Assembly (NCBI RefSeq): GCF_001598915.1
Contig: NZ_BDAP01000002.1
Coordinates: 248,001 to 312,000, forward strand
DNA: 64,000 nt
Direction: 5' to 3'
DNA from: Williamsia muralis NBRC 105860
Lineage (GTDB): Bacteria > Actinomycetota > Actinomycetes > Mycobacteriales > Mycobacteriaceae
Part shown: piece after piece, positions 53,729 through 61,262 of the stretch
How positions within the stretch are numbered: position 1 is the first letter of the stretch
How the letters are laid out: every line of letters begins with the position of its first letter
Program-made: the position numbers and the translations under genes
The notes under the pieces: generated by a model
The model's database searches: none
What the model was told of the DNA's origin: nothing
What the model saw: the letters and a program-made list of their open reading frames with translations, nothing else

Positions 53729-54292
53729 TCAGGCCTTCTGATCGCGGGGGTGGGGCAGATCCGGGAACATTTCGAGGCCGTAGTTGACCTTGAGGTTTTC
53801 GACCTCTGCCTGAAGCTGCTCGGGTGTGCGGAGCTCGCGATCACGTGCTTCGTAGAAGTATTTATCGATTCCGGTGTTGGGTTCGAAGCCTGCACGATCA
53901 GGTCCGGGCACGAACATGACGAGGATCCGAGCTTCGTCGCCGACAACTTCATACGTGTGCCTCTGGTCTTTGCGTCCCCAGACGAACTGGCCCTTTTTTG
54001 CGTTGTATGAACCGGCTTCGGTGTGGATCTTGATCTCGCCGTCCATGACGAAGAAACCTTCTTCTTCGCGGTGATGAATGTGCCAGACCGGTTCGGTGCC
54101 GCGTACCCAGTTGGTCTCGATGATGATGAGCTGGCCGTTGGTTGTCTCGCCGGTCGCGTGGATCCAAAAATCCACACCGGTCATGAAGTCCCCGGTCATA
54201 TTGAAGTGGATCTGGTCCCGGTGCGAAACGTAGCTTTCGCCGTCGCGTGAGGTCGAGGGCTGAATCTGGTCTACATCCGAGTGGATGGTCAT
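53729..54292 (-). CDS. Cupin-domain protein
   Basis: 187 residues from ATG 54292, preceded by AAAGGA. The double-His cupin motif VWHIHHREEEGFFVMDG gives two His and a Glu as metal ligands, and RHTYEV supplies the later His. This resembles quercetin-2,3-dioxygenase-like single cupins, but also isomerases. First gene of the minus-strand operon (cupin, mmsA, VOC, SDR), 77 bases from regulon-2 site B. Confidence 0.88.
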   Translation of the reverse strand: MTIHSDVDQIQPSTSRDGESYVSHRDQIHFNMTGDFMTGVDFWIHATGETTNGQLIIIETNWVRGTEPVWHIHHREEEGFFVMDGEIKIHTEAGSYNAKKGQFVWGRKDQRHTYEVVGDEARILVMFVPGPDRAGFEPNTGIDKYFYEARDRELRTPEQLQAEVENLKVNYGLEMFPDLPHPRDQKA

Positions 54293-54368
54293 GACAATCC
54301 TTTCGTGTCGCGGTGCCGCTGGCCGGTCGGGAAGCGGCAACTGAAAGTGAGAGTAGACTCACAGTCGG

Positions 54369-54389
54369 TGATAGTCAACACCATGTCGA
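54369..54389. promoter_or_regulatory. Candidate operator, catabolic regulon 2 (site B)
   Basis: Starts TGATAGTCAACACCATG. One mismatch in 21 to the reverse complement of 57277-57297. Lies between the cupin operon and the hydrolase operon. Confidence 0.65.
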
Positions 54390-54498
54390 GTACGGCACAC
54401 CGCCGCTTTGCGCACGGAACGCGGGCCGTGAACCAGTAGGCCGAAACATTAATCCCTTGGTAGGGAACGGCTTTCGCATGGAGTCCGATCAATGATCG

Positions 54499-54540
54499 GA
54501 ATGGACTACGTGTTGACTAATCTCGACTGGTAGTCCATTC
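54499..54540. promoter_or_regulatory. Inverted repeat with GGACT arms
   Basis: GAATGGACTAC (54499-54509) and its exact complement (54530-54540) are 20 bases apart, 60-100 bases before the coupled gene pair. A related dyad, TGTGGACT-AA-AGTCCACA, is at 57199-57216. Confidence 0.5.
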
Positions 54541-54597
54541 TCGTCACAAAGCACGCCGGTCGCGCGTGTGTCACTCACGAAAGATGGAGGTTGTTCA

Positions 54598-54729
54598 GTG
54601 AGACTCGAGCCTGAATTCACTTACAATCCCGAGCTTGCTGCGCCTCAGGTTGTGGGGCCGGGGCCCAACGGGGGACGAATCCAACCCGGACCAGTCGTCG
54701 AGTTCCAAGTCTTCCGAGTCGTCGGATGA
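54598..54729 (+). pseudogene. DUF3237 gene with exact 109-codon internal deletion
   Basis: Reads GTG through TGA as 43 residues: the first 26 of the DUF3237 protein at 57849 (VRLEPEFTYNPELAAPQVVG…) joined directly to its last 17 (…PGPVVEFQVFRVVG). Nucleotide identity to the full copy is high on both sides (about six mismatches in roughly 138 bases), and the missing 327 bases (57924-58250 of the full copy) are a multiple of three. GGAGG stands seven bases before the GTG. Its stop overlaps the ATG of the following hydrolase. It is most likely a remnant now acting as a translation leader, but a 43-residue product is possible. Confidence 0.85.
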
Positions 54730-55661
54730 CCGCGCTCGACCCGCAAGTGGTTCAGCTGCTGAAGGGTTTCAAAGCGAAACCGCCGGCCCAGCCCTGGGAC
54801 GTGCCGATTGCGGTTTACAGGCAAGCCGGCGAAGGCCTGATCGCCTTGGCGGGACTGCCAAGCCAGCACTGTGCGGTAGACGATTTCATCATTCCGGTCC
54901 GTAAAGGGTCGGTCGTTGCACGGCGATATCGACCTTCCGGATCTACAACTCGAGAGCTGCCCGCGGTCATGTACACCCATGGAGGGGGATTTGTACGTGG
55001 GAGCTTGGACTCGCACGACCGGCTATGCAGGGAGCTATGTGTTCAAGCTGGTCTCATTGTCGTCGCGGTCGATTATCGCCTCGCTCCGGAGAACCAGTTC
55101 CCGCGTGCGCACCACGATGCGCTCGATGCCTTTGAGTGGTTGAGCAACCACGCCGCCGAGCTAGACATCGACGCCGAATCACTCGCCGTAGCGGGAGACT
55201 CTTCAGGAGCCTCTTTGGCTGCGGCTGTCGCCAACGCCGCTCAATCGCGGGGTCTGACAGTAAGGGCCCAGGGCCTATTGTGTCCGGCGCTCGATGCCAC
55301 CATGGTCAGCAACTCAATCGAACGATACGGCGATGGTCCGTTGCTTACTCGCAAGGCCCTGGAGTGGTCCTACGATCTTTACGTACCCAACGAAGTCGAT
55401 CGCCAGTCCCCTCTTGTCTCGCCGGTGATGTCTCGGAGTCTGGAGGGGTCCCCGTCAGCAGTCATCGTCAGCGCGCAGGTCGACCCAGTGGCCGATGACG
55501 CCCGCCGCTATGGCGAGAAACTGACCGCAGCGGGGGTGAGGGTTCACAGCGAGGAGTACCAAGGCATGCCGCACAGCTTCTTTCTGCTGGCAGGCGTTCT
55601 GGACAAAGGTGAACACGCCATAGCGTCTTTCGCATCCGGACTAGCCGGCCTCCTCAGATAG
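54726..55661 (+). CDS. Alpha/beta hydrolase, HSL (fold-3) type esterase
   Basis: 311 residues. Oxyanion motif MYTHGGGFVRGSLD, nucleophile Ser in VAGDSSGAS, acid Asp in VDPVADD, and His in GMPHSFFLL: a complete catalytic triad of the hormone-sensitive-lipase group. Cleaves a small ester or lactone. ATG 54726 overlaps the stop of the deleted DUF3237 frame (ATGA). No strong ribosome site of its own, so it depends on coupling. Possibly opens a lactone or ester formed in the pathway. Confidence 0.92.
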   Translation: MTALDPQVVQLLKGFKAKPPAQPWDVPIAVYRQAGEGLIALAGLPSQHCAVDDFIIPVRKGSVVARRYRPSGSTTRELPAVMYTHGGGFVRGSLDSHDRLCRELCVQAGLIVVAVDYRLAPENQFPRAHHDALDAFEWLSNHAAELDIDAESLAVAGDSSGASLAAAVANAAQSRGLTVRAQGLLCPALDATMVSNSIERYGDGPLLTRKALEWSYDLYVPNEVDRQSPLVSPVMSRSLEGSPSAVIVSAQVDPVADDARRYGEKLTAAGVRVHSEEYQGMPHSFFLLAGVLDKGEHAIASFASGLAGLLR

Positions 55662-56057
55662 CGAGAATCTCTGTGCCGCAGCGTATGCTGCTGCAAGAGT
55701 CACCCCCGGCACTGTTCAGTTCTCGTGGTTCCAACGCCTATGAGATGAGTCAACAGCAGCAGCGCGCAGGTCGGTGAGCAATTCGCTGCGCCGCTGCCCT
55801 GCGCAGACGACCACGATGTTCACCTCTCATCTCTAACCTCTACCGTCAACGGCTTCCGTCGACGGCCGCGTGATACCTGAGTCGTCAATGCGAAGGTAGA
55901 CCAGTCGTTACAGGTTTTGAGCATCGTGCGGCGAGTTCCGCGACCCTCGGGTGTAACGACCAGTCCGGCAACGAGTTTGAGGCGTTGCACAGCGGGCAAC
56001 CCCGATGTTCGATCTCCGCTAGAGGTGTGTACCTGTGGGACCGACCGCCTCGTGTCG
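55662..56057. other. Intergenic region, nothing recognised
   Basis: 396 bases between the convergent hydrolase and MDR genes. I see no credible gene, strong hairpin or repeat here. Confidence 0.5.
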
Positions 56058-57095
56058 TTACACCGGGTCGGCGACCTTCACGACAACCTTGCCGCGAGTT
56101 CTGCCGGACAACGCATTGTTGAGCGTCACGCGCGCTTGCTCTAGACCATTCACGATGGTCTCGTCATACTGCAGGGCGCCACCACCTAGCGCTTTGGCAA
56201 GTTCCCCGATGATCTCGCCATACCGGTCGACATGGTCTGTGACGATGAATCCCCGTAGGGTCGCTCGCTGCATCAGCAACTGACTGACATTCCGCAGACC
56301 TGGCCGGTCGCCCTGCTCGCTGTACTCGTTGTACTCAGAAATGAGGCCGCACAAAGTTATTCGGGCACCGACGTTCAACCGGTCGAGAACGTAGTCCATA
56401 ATCGGCCCACCGGCATTCTCAAAGTCGACATCTATGCCGTCAGGGGTCGCGTCATCGAGTTGTTTGCGCCAGTCATCAGAATGGCGGTCAACACATGCAT
56501 CAAACCCGACTTGTTCAACCAAATACTGACATTTTGCAGCGCCCCCCGCGATACCAACGACCCGTGCGCCACGCTGCTTTGCCAGCTGGCCAGCGATAGA
56601 ACCAACTGCGCCCGCGGCGGCCGAGACAACGAATGTTTCCCCGGGCCGTGGATCGCCGAGCTCCACGCCGAGGAAAGCGGAGATGCCCGTATGGCCAAGC
56701 ACTCCGAGGAACGCCGGCAACGGGGCCGGCAGTGGTTCCGGGAGTACCGTGAAAGGAATTTCCAGAGTCGAGTCGTCCGCGACGCAATATTCTTGCCAGC
56801 CGGTGAAACCAACTACGAATGCGCCGACCGGAAGGTCCGCTCGTCGGCTCTCGACGACTTGTCCAACGCCTAGCCCACGCATGACCGAGCCCAATTCGAC
56901 TGGAGCAATATAGGAACGAATCTGACTCATCCAGACTCGATTCGTAGGATCTAGCGACAGGTAAAGAGTTCGAATCAACGCCTGCCCCTCCTTGATGTCA
57001 GAAAGCGACTCTTCGAGCCACTCCAAGTCACGCTCGGTGACCTCACCTGTCGGTCTGCTACGCAGGCGAAATTGACGATTGATTGATGTGGTCAC
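56058..57095 (-). CDS. NADP-dependent MDR oxidoreductase (CurA/leukotriene B4 dehydrogenase-like)
   Basis: 345 residues. Zinc-free medium-chain family: N-terminal LRSRPTGEVTERDLEW, TLYLSLDPTNRVWM, MRGLGVGQVVES, then the nucleotide motif AAAGAVGSIAGQLAKQRGARVVG and FENAGGPIMDYVLDRL. Relatives reduce α,β-unsaturated ketones with NADPH. GTG 57095 with AGGAG upstream. Divergent from the SnoaL/DUF3237 pair; site C lies between. A likely ene-reductase step. Confidence 0.93.
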   Translation of the reverse strand: MTTSINRQFRLRSRPTGEVTERDLEWLEESLSDIKEGQALIRTLYLSLDPTNRVWMSQIRSYIAPVELGSVMRGLGVGQVVESRRADLPVGAFVVGFTGWQEYCVADDSTLEIPFTVLPEPLPAPLPAFLGVLGHTGISAFLGVELGDPRPGETFVVSAAAGAVGSIAGQLAKQRGARVVGIAGGAAKCQYLVEQVGFDACVDRHSDDWRKQLDDATPDGIDVDFENAGGPIMDYVLDRLNVGARITLCGLISEYNEYSEQGDRPGLRNVSQLLMQRATLRGFIVTDHVDRYGEIIGELAKALGGGALQYDETIVNGLEQARVTLNNALSGRTRGKVVVKVADPV

Positions 57096-57198
57096 ACGAA
57101 CTCCTGGAGCTCAGGGGCGGATAAGGGAGGCAATGTCGACAGCCGTGATCTTGGGCTTGCCGACCGGTGGGGGTCTACTGCGCCCAGACTAGACGGAG

Positions 57199-57216
57199 TG
57201 TGGACTAAAGTCCACA
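57199..57216. promoter_or_regulatory. GGACT/AGTCC palindrome
   Basis: TGTGGACT-AA-AGTCCACA, eight-base perfect arms around AA, 104 bases before the MDR start. Resembles the arms at 54499-54540, also beside a regulon-2 motif. Confidence 0.5.
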
Positions 57217-57276
57217 GCCTGTCGATTCAAGCGCTCGGCGCGGCACAGGCCTGCGTCTCAAGTGCGATTTCTAGTT

Positions 57277-57297
57277 TCGACATAGTGTTGACTATCA
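57277..57297. promoter_or_regulatory. Candidate operator, catabolic regulon 2 (site C)
   Basis: On the minus strand it reads TGATAGTCAACACTATG…, one mismatch in 21 to site B. It overlaps the dyad GTTGA-CTA-TCAAC (57287-57299) and lies between the divergent MDR and SnoaL genes. Confidence 0.65.
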
Positions 57298-57369
57298 ACG
57301 ACAGACCGTGCATCTTTGATTGGTAGGCGGTTGTGCCACAGCCGCCAAGAACGAACATTGGAGGCGCAA

Positions 57370-57852
57370 ATGAATGCACAATCTGACAACCGCAGGGTGG
57401 TGGAGCAGTTCTGGGGAGCCCTGGACGATGGCCCACCACGCGGATCGGCGTTGGAGGAGTGGAAGAAGTTTTTTGCATCTGATGCTGTATGGGAGATGCC
57501 CTTCGCGCCTGAGCCTCTCGTGCAAGCGGTTCCAGGCGGTGACCTCATCGGTCACTTCATCGATTGGTTCTTCGAGTCAGTGCCGGACTTGCGAATTGAT
57601 TCGCTGACAGTGCACGACACAGCCGATCCGGAGCTGTTCGTCCTGGAGCTACATGGGACGGCAACTGTCACTCAGACGGGCAAGATCTATGCGAACACCT
57701 ACTGCACGCATATGCGGATTCGTGACGGCCACATCACGCTTCTGCGTGAATATTTCAATCCAGAGGTTGTAGTCGAGGCCTTCGGACGCGACGAGATCGC
57801 CAAGGGAATGGCGACGGTGATGGCTGCTGCCGGAGTGGGAGCTGTTCAGTGA
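57370..57852 (+). CDS. SnoaL-like / NTF2-fold protein
   Basis: 160 residues. NNRRVVEQFW-like first helix, EWKKFFASDAVWEMPF, then GDLIGHFIDWFFESVPDLRID and a final strand near RIRDGHITLLREYFNPE: the limonene-epoxide-hydrolase/SnoaL arrangement. GGAGG precedes ATG 57370. Its stop overlaps the DUF3237 GTG (GTGA). Could hydrolyse an epoxide or isomerise a ketone; not resolved by sequence. Not a recent duplicate of the 3840 gene. Confidence 0.88.
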   Translation: MNAQSDNRRVVEQFWGALDDGPPRGSALEEWKKFFASDAVWEMPFAPEPLVQAVPGGDLIGHFIDWFFESVPDLRIDSLTVHDTADPELFVLELHGTATVTQTGKIYANTYCTHMRIRDGHITLLREYFNPEVVVEAFGRDEIAKGMATVMAAAGVGAVQ

Positions 57853-58307
57853 GACTCGAGCCTGAATTCACTTACACTGCCGAGCTTGCTGCGCCTCAGG
57901 TTGTGGGGCCGGGGCCTTACGGGTTGCGTCAGGTCCTGGCCGTCACCGGGGGCACCGTCTCTGGAGAACGGATTAGCGGAAAAGCCGCTCCCGGGGGTGG
58001 GGACTGGCTTCTGGCCGGTGAGGACGGCTTTGGTCGCCTGGACGTGCGCGCGCAGTTCTTCACCGATGACGGAGCGGTCATCTATATGAACTATCTGGGA
58101 TTGGTGGAGGTCACCGAAGCTGCTGCCGGTGCGCTCAGTGGCGGGGATACGGGCACTGACTTCGGGGATCATTATTTCGTCACTACGCCACGTCTGGAGT
58201 GCGGCGATCCCAAGTACACCTGGGTCAACCAAAGCATTTTCGTCGGACAAGGACGCATCCAGCCCGGACCAGTCGTCGAGTTCCAAGTCTTCCGAGTCGT
58301 CGGATGA
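57849..58307 (+). CDS. DUF3237 family protein (intact copy)
   Basis: 152 residues. The family pattern is complete: LEPEFTYTAELAAPQVVGPG, GGTVSGERISGKAAPGGGDWLL, LDVRAQFFTDDGAVIYMNYLG, and an aromatic-rich C-terminus ending QVFRVVG. DUF3237 proteins are β-barrels of unknown activity often found beside aromatic or terpenoid catabolic genes. Coupled by GTGA to the SnoaL-like gene. Parent of the deleted copy at 54598. A GC-rich hairpin (58380-58413) follows. Confidence 0.9.
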   Translation: MRLEPEFTYTAELAAPQVVGPGPYGLRQVLAVTGGTVSGERISGKAAPGGGDWLLAGEDGFGRLDVRAQFFTDDGAVIYMNYLGLVEVTEAAAGALSGGDTGTDFGDHYFVTTPRLECGDPKYTWVNQSIFVGQGRIQPGPVVEFQVFRVVG

Positions 58308-58666
58308 TGCTTGTGGCCTACACGTGAGAGCTCTGGGACCCACTCTGCGACTACTACAGTAGGCCCATCTTCTGGTTCTGGGGCCGCTGACCACACGATA
58401 AGTCGGCGGCCCCGCCGGGTCCTATGCGTTAGAAGCACAGGAGTGGACTCCGGTGGAGGATGCGGCTCCTGTTAGAGAACCGATGATCGAACAGAGGACC
58501 TCATGCAACCCGTCTCCTGCACCCCGCTCAACCTGTTGCGTGAAGGGCGAAACATCCAGAATCCATCGGCAACAGCGGGTTTGCACGAATCTGTCTGCGA
58601 AGCAGACGAGATCGACGGCGACTGGAAGCGTGCGAAGTTGGACGCTCGGGTTGCTACGGTCGACTC
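58308..58666. other. Intergenic region with terminator hairpin
   Basis: 359 bases before the aminotransferase. GGGGCCGCTGAC (58380-58391) pairs with 58402-58413 with one G·T, a probable terminator. A small dyad GTCTGC-GAA-GCAGAC is at 58593-58607. No gene is recognised. Confidence 0.6.
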
Positions 58667-60013
58667 ATGACCGCTGGCCCGAAACCATCTCAGCTCTCGG
58701 CGGAACTCGGGCCGATCAATCCTCCGGTCCGGTTGTTGATGGGTCCAGGCCCAATCACGGCGTATCCGCGCGTATTACAGGCGATGACTGCCCAGATGGT
58801 CGGTCAGTACGATCCGTTCATGACCACGACCATGAACGAGGTCCAAGCGCTCTACCGCGAGGTCTTTGTCACCTCCAATGAAGCAACCCTGGTCGTCGAC
58901 GGCACCGCGCGAGCCGGCATCGAGGCCGCGCTGGTCTCTTTGATCAGCCCTGGCGATCGGGTGCTGGTGCCGAGGTTCGGCCGGTTCGGCCAGTTGCTCG
59001 TCGAGATCGCTGAACGCTGTGGCGCGAAGGTCCACGCCATTGATGTCGAGTGGGGGCGCGCCTTTGACGCCGAAACGATCGAAGCCGCAATCAAGACGGT
59101 GCGCCCGAAAGTGCTCGCCATCGTGCAAGGCGACACCTCGACGACGATCGCTCAGCCCCTCGAAGAGCTCGGGGCCATCTGCCGCGAGTACGACGTCCTG
59201 TTCTATTGCGATGCGACCGCCAGTATCGCCGGCAACCGGTTCCTGACCGATGAGTGGGGCGTCGACGCGGTGTCGGCTGGTTTACAGAAATGTCTGGGCG
59301 GGCCGTCCGGTAGCGCGCCATTGACCCTGTCTCCCAGAGCTGTTGAGGTGATCGAGTCTCGCAAGAGCATCGAGGCCGGTATCCGTGATGCCGACAGCGT
59401 GGTTCGCGCGAATCGCGTCCAGTCCAACTACTTCGATCTCGGTCAGATTCTCGACTACTGGGGACCGAAGCGGTTGAACCATCACACCGAAGCCACCACG
59501 ATGCTCTACGGTGCTCGCGAATGTGCACGCTTGTTGCTCGAAGAGGGACTAACCGAGTGCGTGTCGCGGCACCGCCTGCATGGCGACGCGATGCTTGCCG
59601 GAGTCCAAGGACTCGGCCTGAGGACGTTCGGCGACTTGCGATACAAGATGACGAACGTTGTCGGAGTCGAGATCCCGGAAGGCGTGCACGGCGAGGCGGT
59701 ACGCGCTGACCTGCTGACGGACTACGGCATCGAGATCGGTACCTCCTTCGGTCCTCTCCACGGACGGATCTGGCGGATCGGCACAATGGGTTACAACGCT
59801 CGCCGCGACGCCGTTCTGACCACATTGACCGCGCTGGAGGCGGTGCTTCGTCGGCACGGGGTCAAGGTTCCTGCCGGTGGTGGGAGCGAAGCAGCCATCG
59901 AGTCCTACACATCTGCGATGTCGCCGAGCGGGACTCTTAAGCCTTCTAGCTCTGCGTTGCCCGTGGGTTGCTCTGGTACCTCGGCAGTCGACCGCGGGCC
60001 AGTCAAAGACTGA
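58667..60013 (+). CDS. Class V aminotransferase (alanine/serine–glyoxylate type)
   Basis: 448 residues. PLP enzyme: MGPGPITAYPRVLQAM start, DGTARAGIEAALVSL, Asp in FYCDATASIAG, and the PLP lysine in SAGLQKCLGGPSGSAPL. The TMGYNARRDAV segment near residue 370 is the usual C-terminal arginine region. About 40 residues longer than typical, with a Ser/Gly-rich tail after residue 407. Transfers an amino group to glyoxylate or pyruvate; PucG-like ureidoglycine–glyoxylate exchange is an alternative. No strong ribosome site is visible. Stands alone between catabolic operons. Confidence 0.9.
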   Translation: MTAGPKPSQLSAELGPINPPVRLLMGPGPITAYPRVLQAMTAQMVGQYDPFMTTTMNEVQALYREVFVTSNEATLVVDGTARAGIEAALVSLISPGDRVLVPRFGRFGQLLVEIAERCGAKVHAIDVEWGRAFDAETIEAAIKTVRPKVLAIVQGDTSTTIAQPLEELGAICREYDVLFYCDATASIAGNRFLTDEWGVDAVSAGLQKCLGGPSGSAPLTLSPRAVEVIESRKSIEAGIRDADSVVRANRVQSNYFDLGQILDYWGPKRLNHHTEATTMLYGARECARLLLEEGLTECVSRHRLHGDAMLAGVQGLGLRTFGDLRYKMTNVVGVEIPEGVHGEAVRADLLTDYGIEIGTSFGPLHGRIWRIGTMGYNARRDAVLTTLTALEAVLRRHGVKVPAGGGSEAAIESYTSAMSPSGTLKPSSSALPVGCSGTSAVDRGPVKD

Positions 60014-60068
60014 GAATGTGCGGATTGCGGCGCGATTGCAGCGGATCTCTTTGAGACTGTCGAACTGC

Positions 60069-61130
60069 CTACTCGATGACGATGTCGAGACTGTCGGAAA
60101 CAGGCACGGACTGGCATGCAAGCCGCATGCCTTTGCCTAATTCGTAGTCGTCAAGCGTGTCGTTGACACGCATCTCGACTTCGCCGGCTTTGAGAGTGAA
60201 AGCGCATGCGCCGCAATTCCCTTCGCGGCAGACGAAGGGTGCGTCGATACCGTTGTCGAGCATCGCGTCGAGGAGAACGGTGTCGGGCGGGCAGCGAAAG
60301 GTGTAGTCCTCCCCTTCGACCTCTGCGGTGACAGGCGTACCCACGTCCGTCGCGGACGGTGGATCGGCGACCGAGGTATGGAACGGGTTGGCCTGGATAG
60401 AGCTGAAAACCTCTCGATGGATGGCATCGGGCGAGAGTCCCGCGGCGACGAGGGCGTCGTGCGCGAGGTCCATGAATACCTCTGGGCCGCAGAGGTATGC
60501 ATCCGAATCGGGCGATGGGGTTACCAGGTTGCGCAGCCCGGTGGCGGTCGGCAAACCGTGGTCGGACTCGAACCAGTGGATCACCTCGAGGCGCGTCGGA
60601 TAACGCTGGAGTAGGTCGGCCAGGGTGCTCGCGAACATCACCGATTCGGTCGACCTGTTCGCGTAGACCAGCACGACCCGCTCCTGGTGGACCTCCAGCG
60701 CGGTTTTGAGGATGGACAGCACCGGAGTGATGCCACTGCCGGCCGCGACAAGAACGAGTGGCTTGTCCCACCGTGACGGCACAAAAGAGCCCGCAGGCCT
60801 CAGCGCCGACAGGGTCATTCCGACGGTGGCGTTGTCGCAGAGCCAATTGGACGCGTAACCGCCCGGGGTGCGTTTGACCGAGATTGCCGGCCGCTCGTCG
60901 CAGTCGGGGCTGCTCGACAGCGAGTAACAACGCGCTACGGAGCTGTCCTTCTCGTGCGGGATCTCCAGGGTGACGAATTGTCCGGGTCGGTAGTCGAATG
61001 GCGCCAGACGGTCGGTGTCGGGTGTGGAGAAGACAAGGGTGACGGCGTCGGACGTTTCCTCGATCACGTTCTCGACCTGCAGTCGAAGGGTCCGTGCACC
61101 GATGGCCGTGCCGGCCGAATCGATCGTCAA
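60069..61130 (-). CDS. Ferredoxin/flavin reductase, KshB-like
   Basis: 353 residues. FAD domain with RCYSLSSSP, NAD domain with LVAAGSGITPVLSI and LCGPEVF, and a C-terminal plant-type [2Fe-2S] ferredoxin: Cys-x4-Cys-x2-Cys-x29-Cys in CREGNCGACAF…LACQSV. Same domain order as 3-ketosteroid 9α-hydroxylase reductase KshB, which feeds electrons from NADH to a Rieske oxygenase. Here the partner may be the diiron ferritin-like protein of the divergent operon (inference). Probable TTG start (61130) after AAAGGA. Confidence 0.92.
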   Translation of the reverse strand: MTIDSAGTAIGARTLRLQVENVIEETSDAVTLVFSTPDTDRLAPFDYRPGQFVTLEIPHEKDSSVARCYSLSSSPDCDERPAISVKRTPGGYASNWLCDNATVGMTLSALRPAGSFVPSRWDKPLVLVAAGSGITPVLSILKTALEVHQERVVLVYANRSTESVMFASTLADLLQRYPTRLEVIHWFESDHGLPTATGLRNLVTPSPDSDAYLCGPEVFMDLAHDALVAAGLSPDAIHREVFSSIQANPFHTSVADPPSATDVGTPVTAEVEGEDYTFRCPPDTVLLDAMLDNGIDAPFVCREGNCGACAFTLKAGEVEMRVNDTLDDYELGKGMRLACQSVPVSDSLDIVIE

Positions 61131-61220
61131 GAGTCATCCTTTCGTGCACTGTCTGCACTCGGCCGACACTGGCAGGCCTGCTCCGGTGGAATGAAGTGCG
61201 TTGATCTGTGTGAATAAACC

Positions 61221-61240
61221 GTACCATTGACAAATGGCAC
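61221..61240. promoter_or_regulatory. Operator-like palindrome between reductase and hydrolase genes
   Basis: GTACCATTGACAAATGGCAC: arms CCATT/AATGG are exact, and the flanking GT/AC pairs also match, with one mismatch. It lies 23 bases before ATG 61263 and 91 before the reductase start. Regulator unknown; none is in view. Confidence 0.5.
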
Positions 61241-61262
61241 AGTTTCCGATGATGCTGTCGTT

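Larger units (their letters stand above)
54293..54597. other. Divergent promoter region, cupin operon / hydrolase operon
   Basis: 305 bases, visibly AT-richer than the neighbours. Contains regulon-2 site B (54369-54389) and the GGACT-type inverted repeat (54499-54540). No gene seen. Confidence 0.5.

Noticed and set aside
53686-54177. N-terminal extension of the MMSDH
   Set aside because: Runs antisense-like through the cupin gene's other frame. GTG 53685 with GGAG matches the family start.
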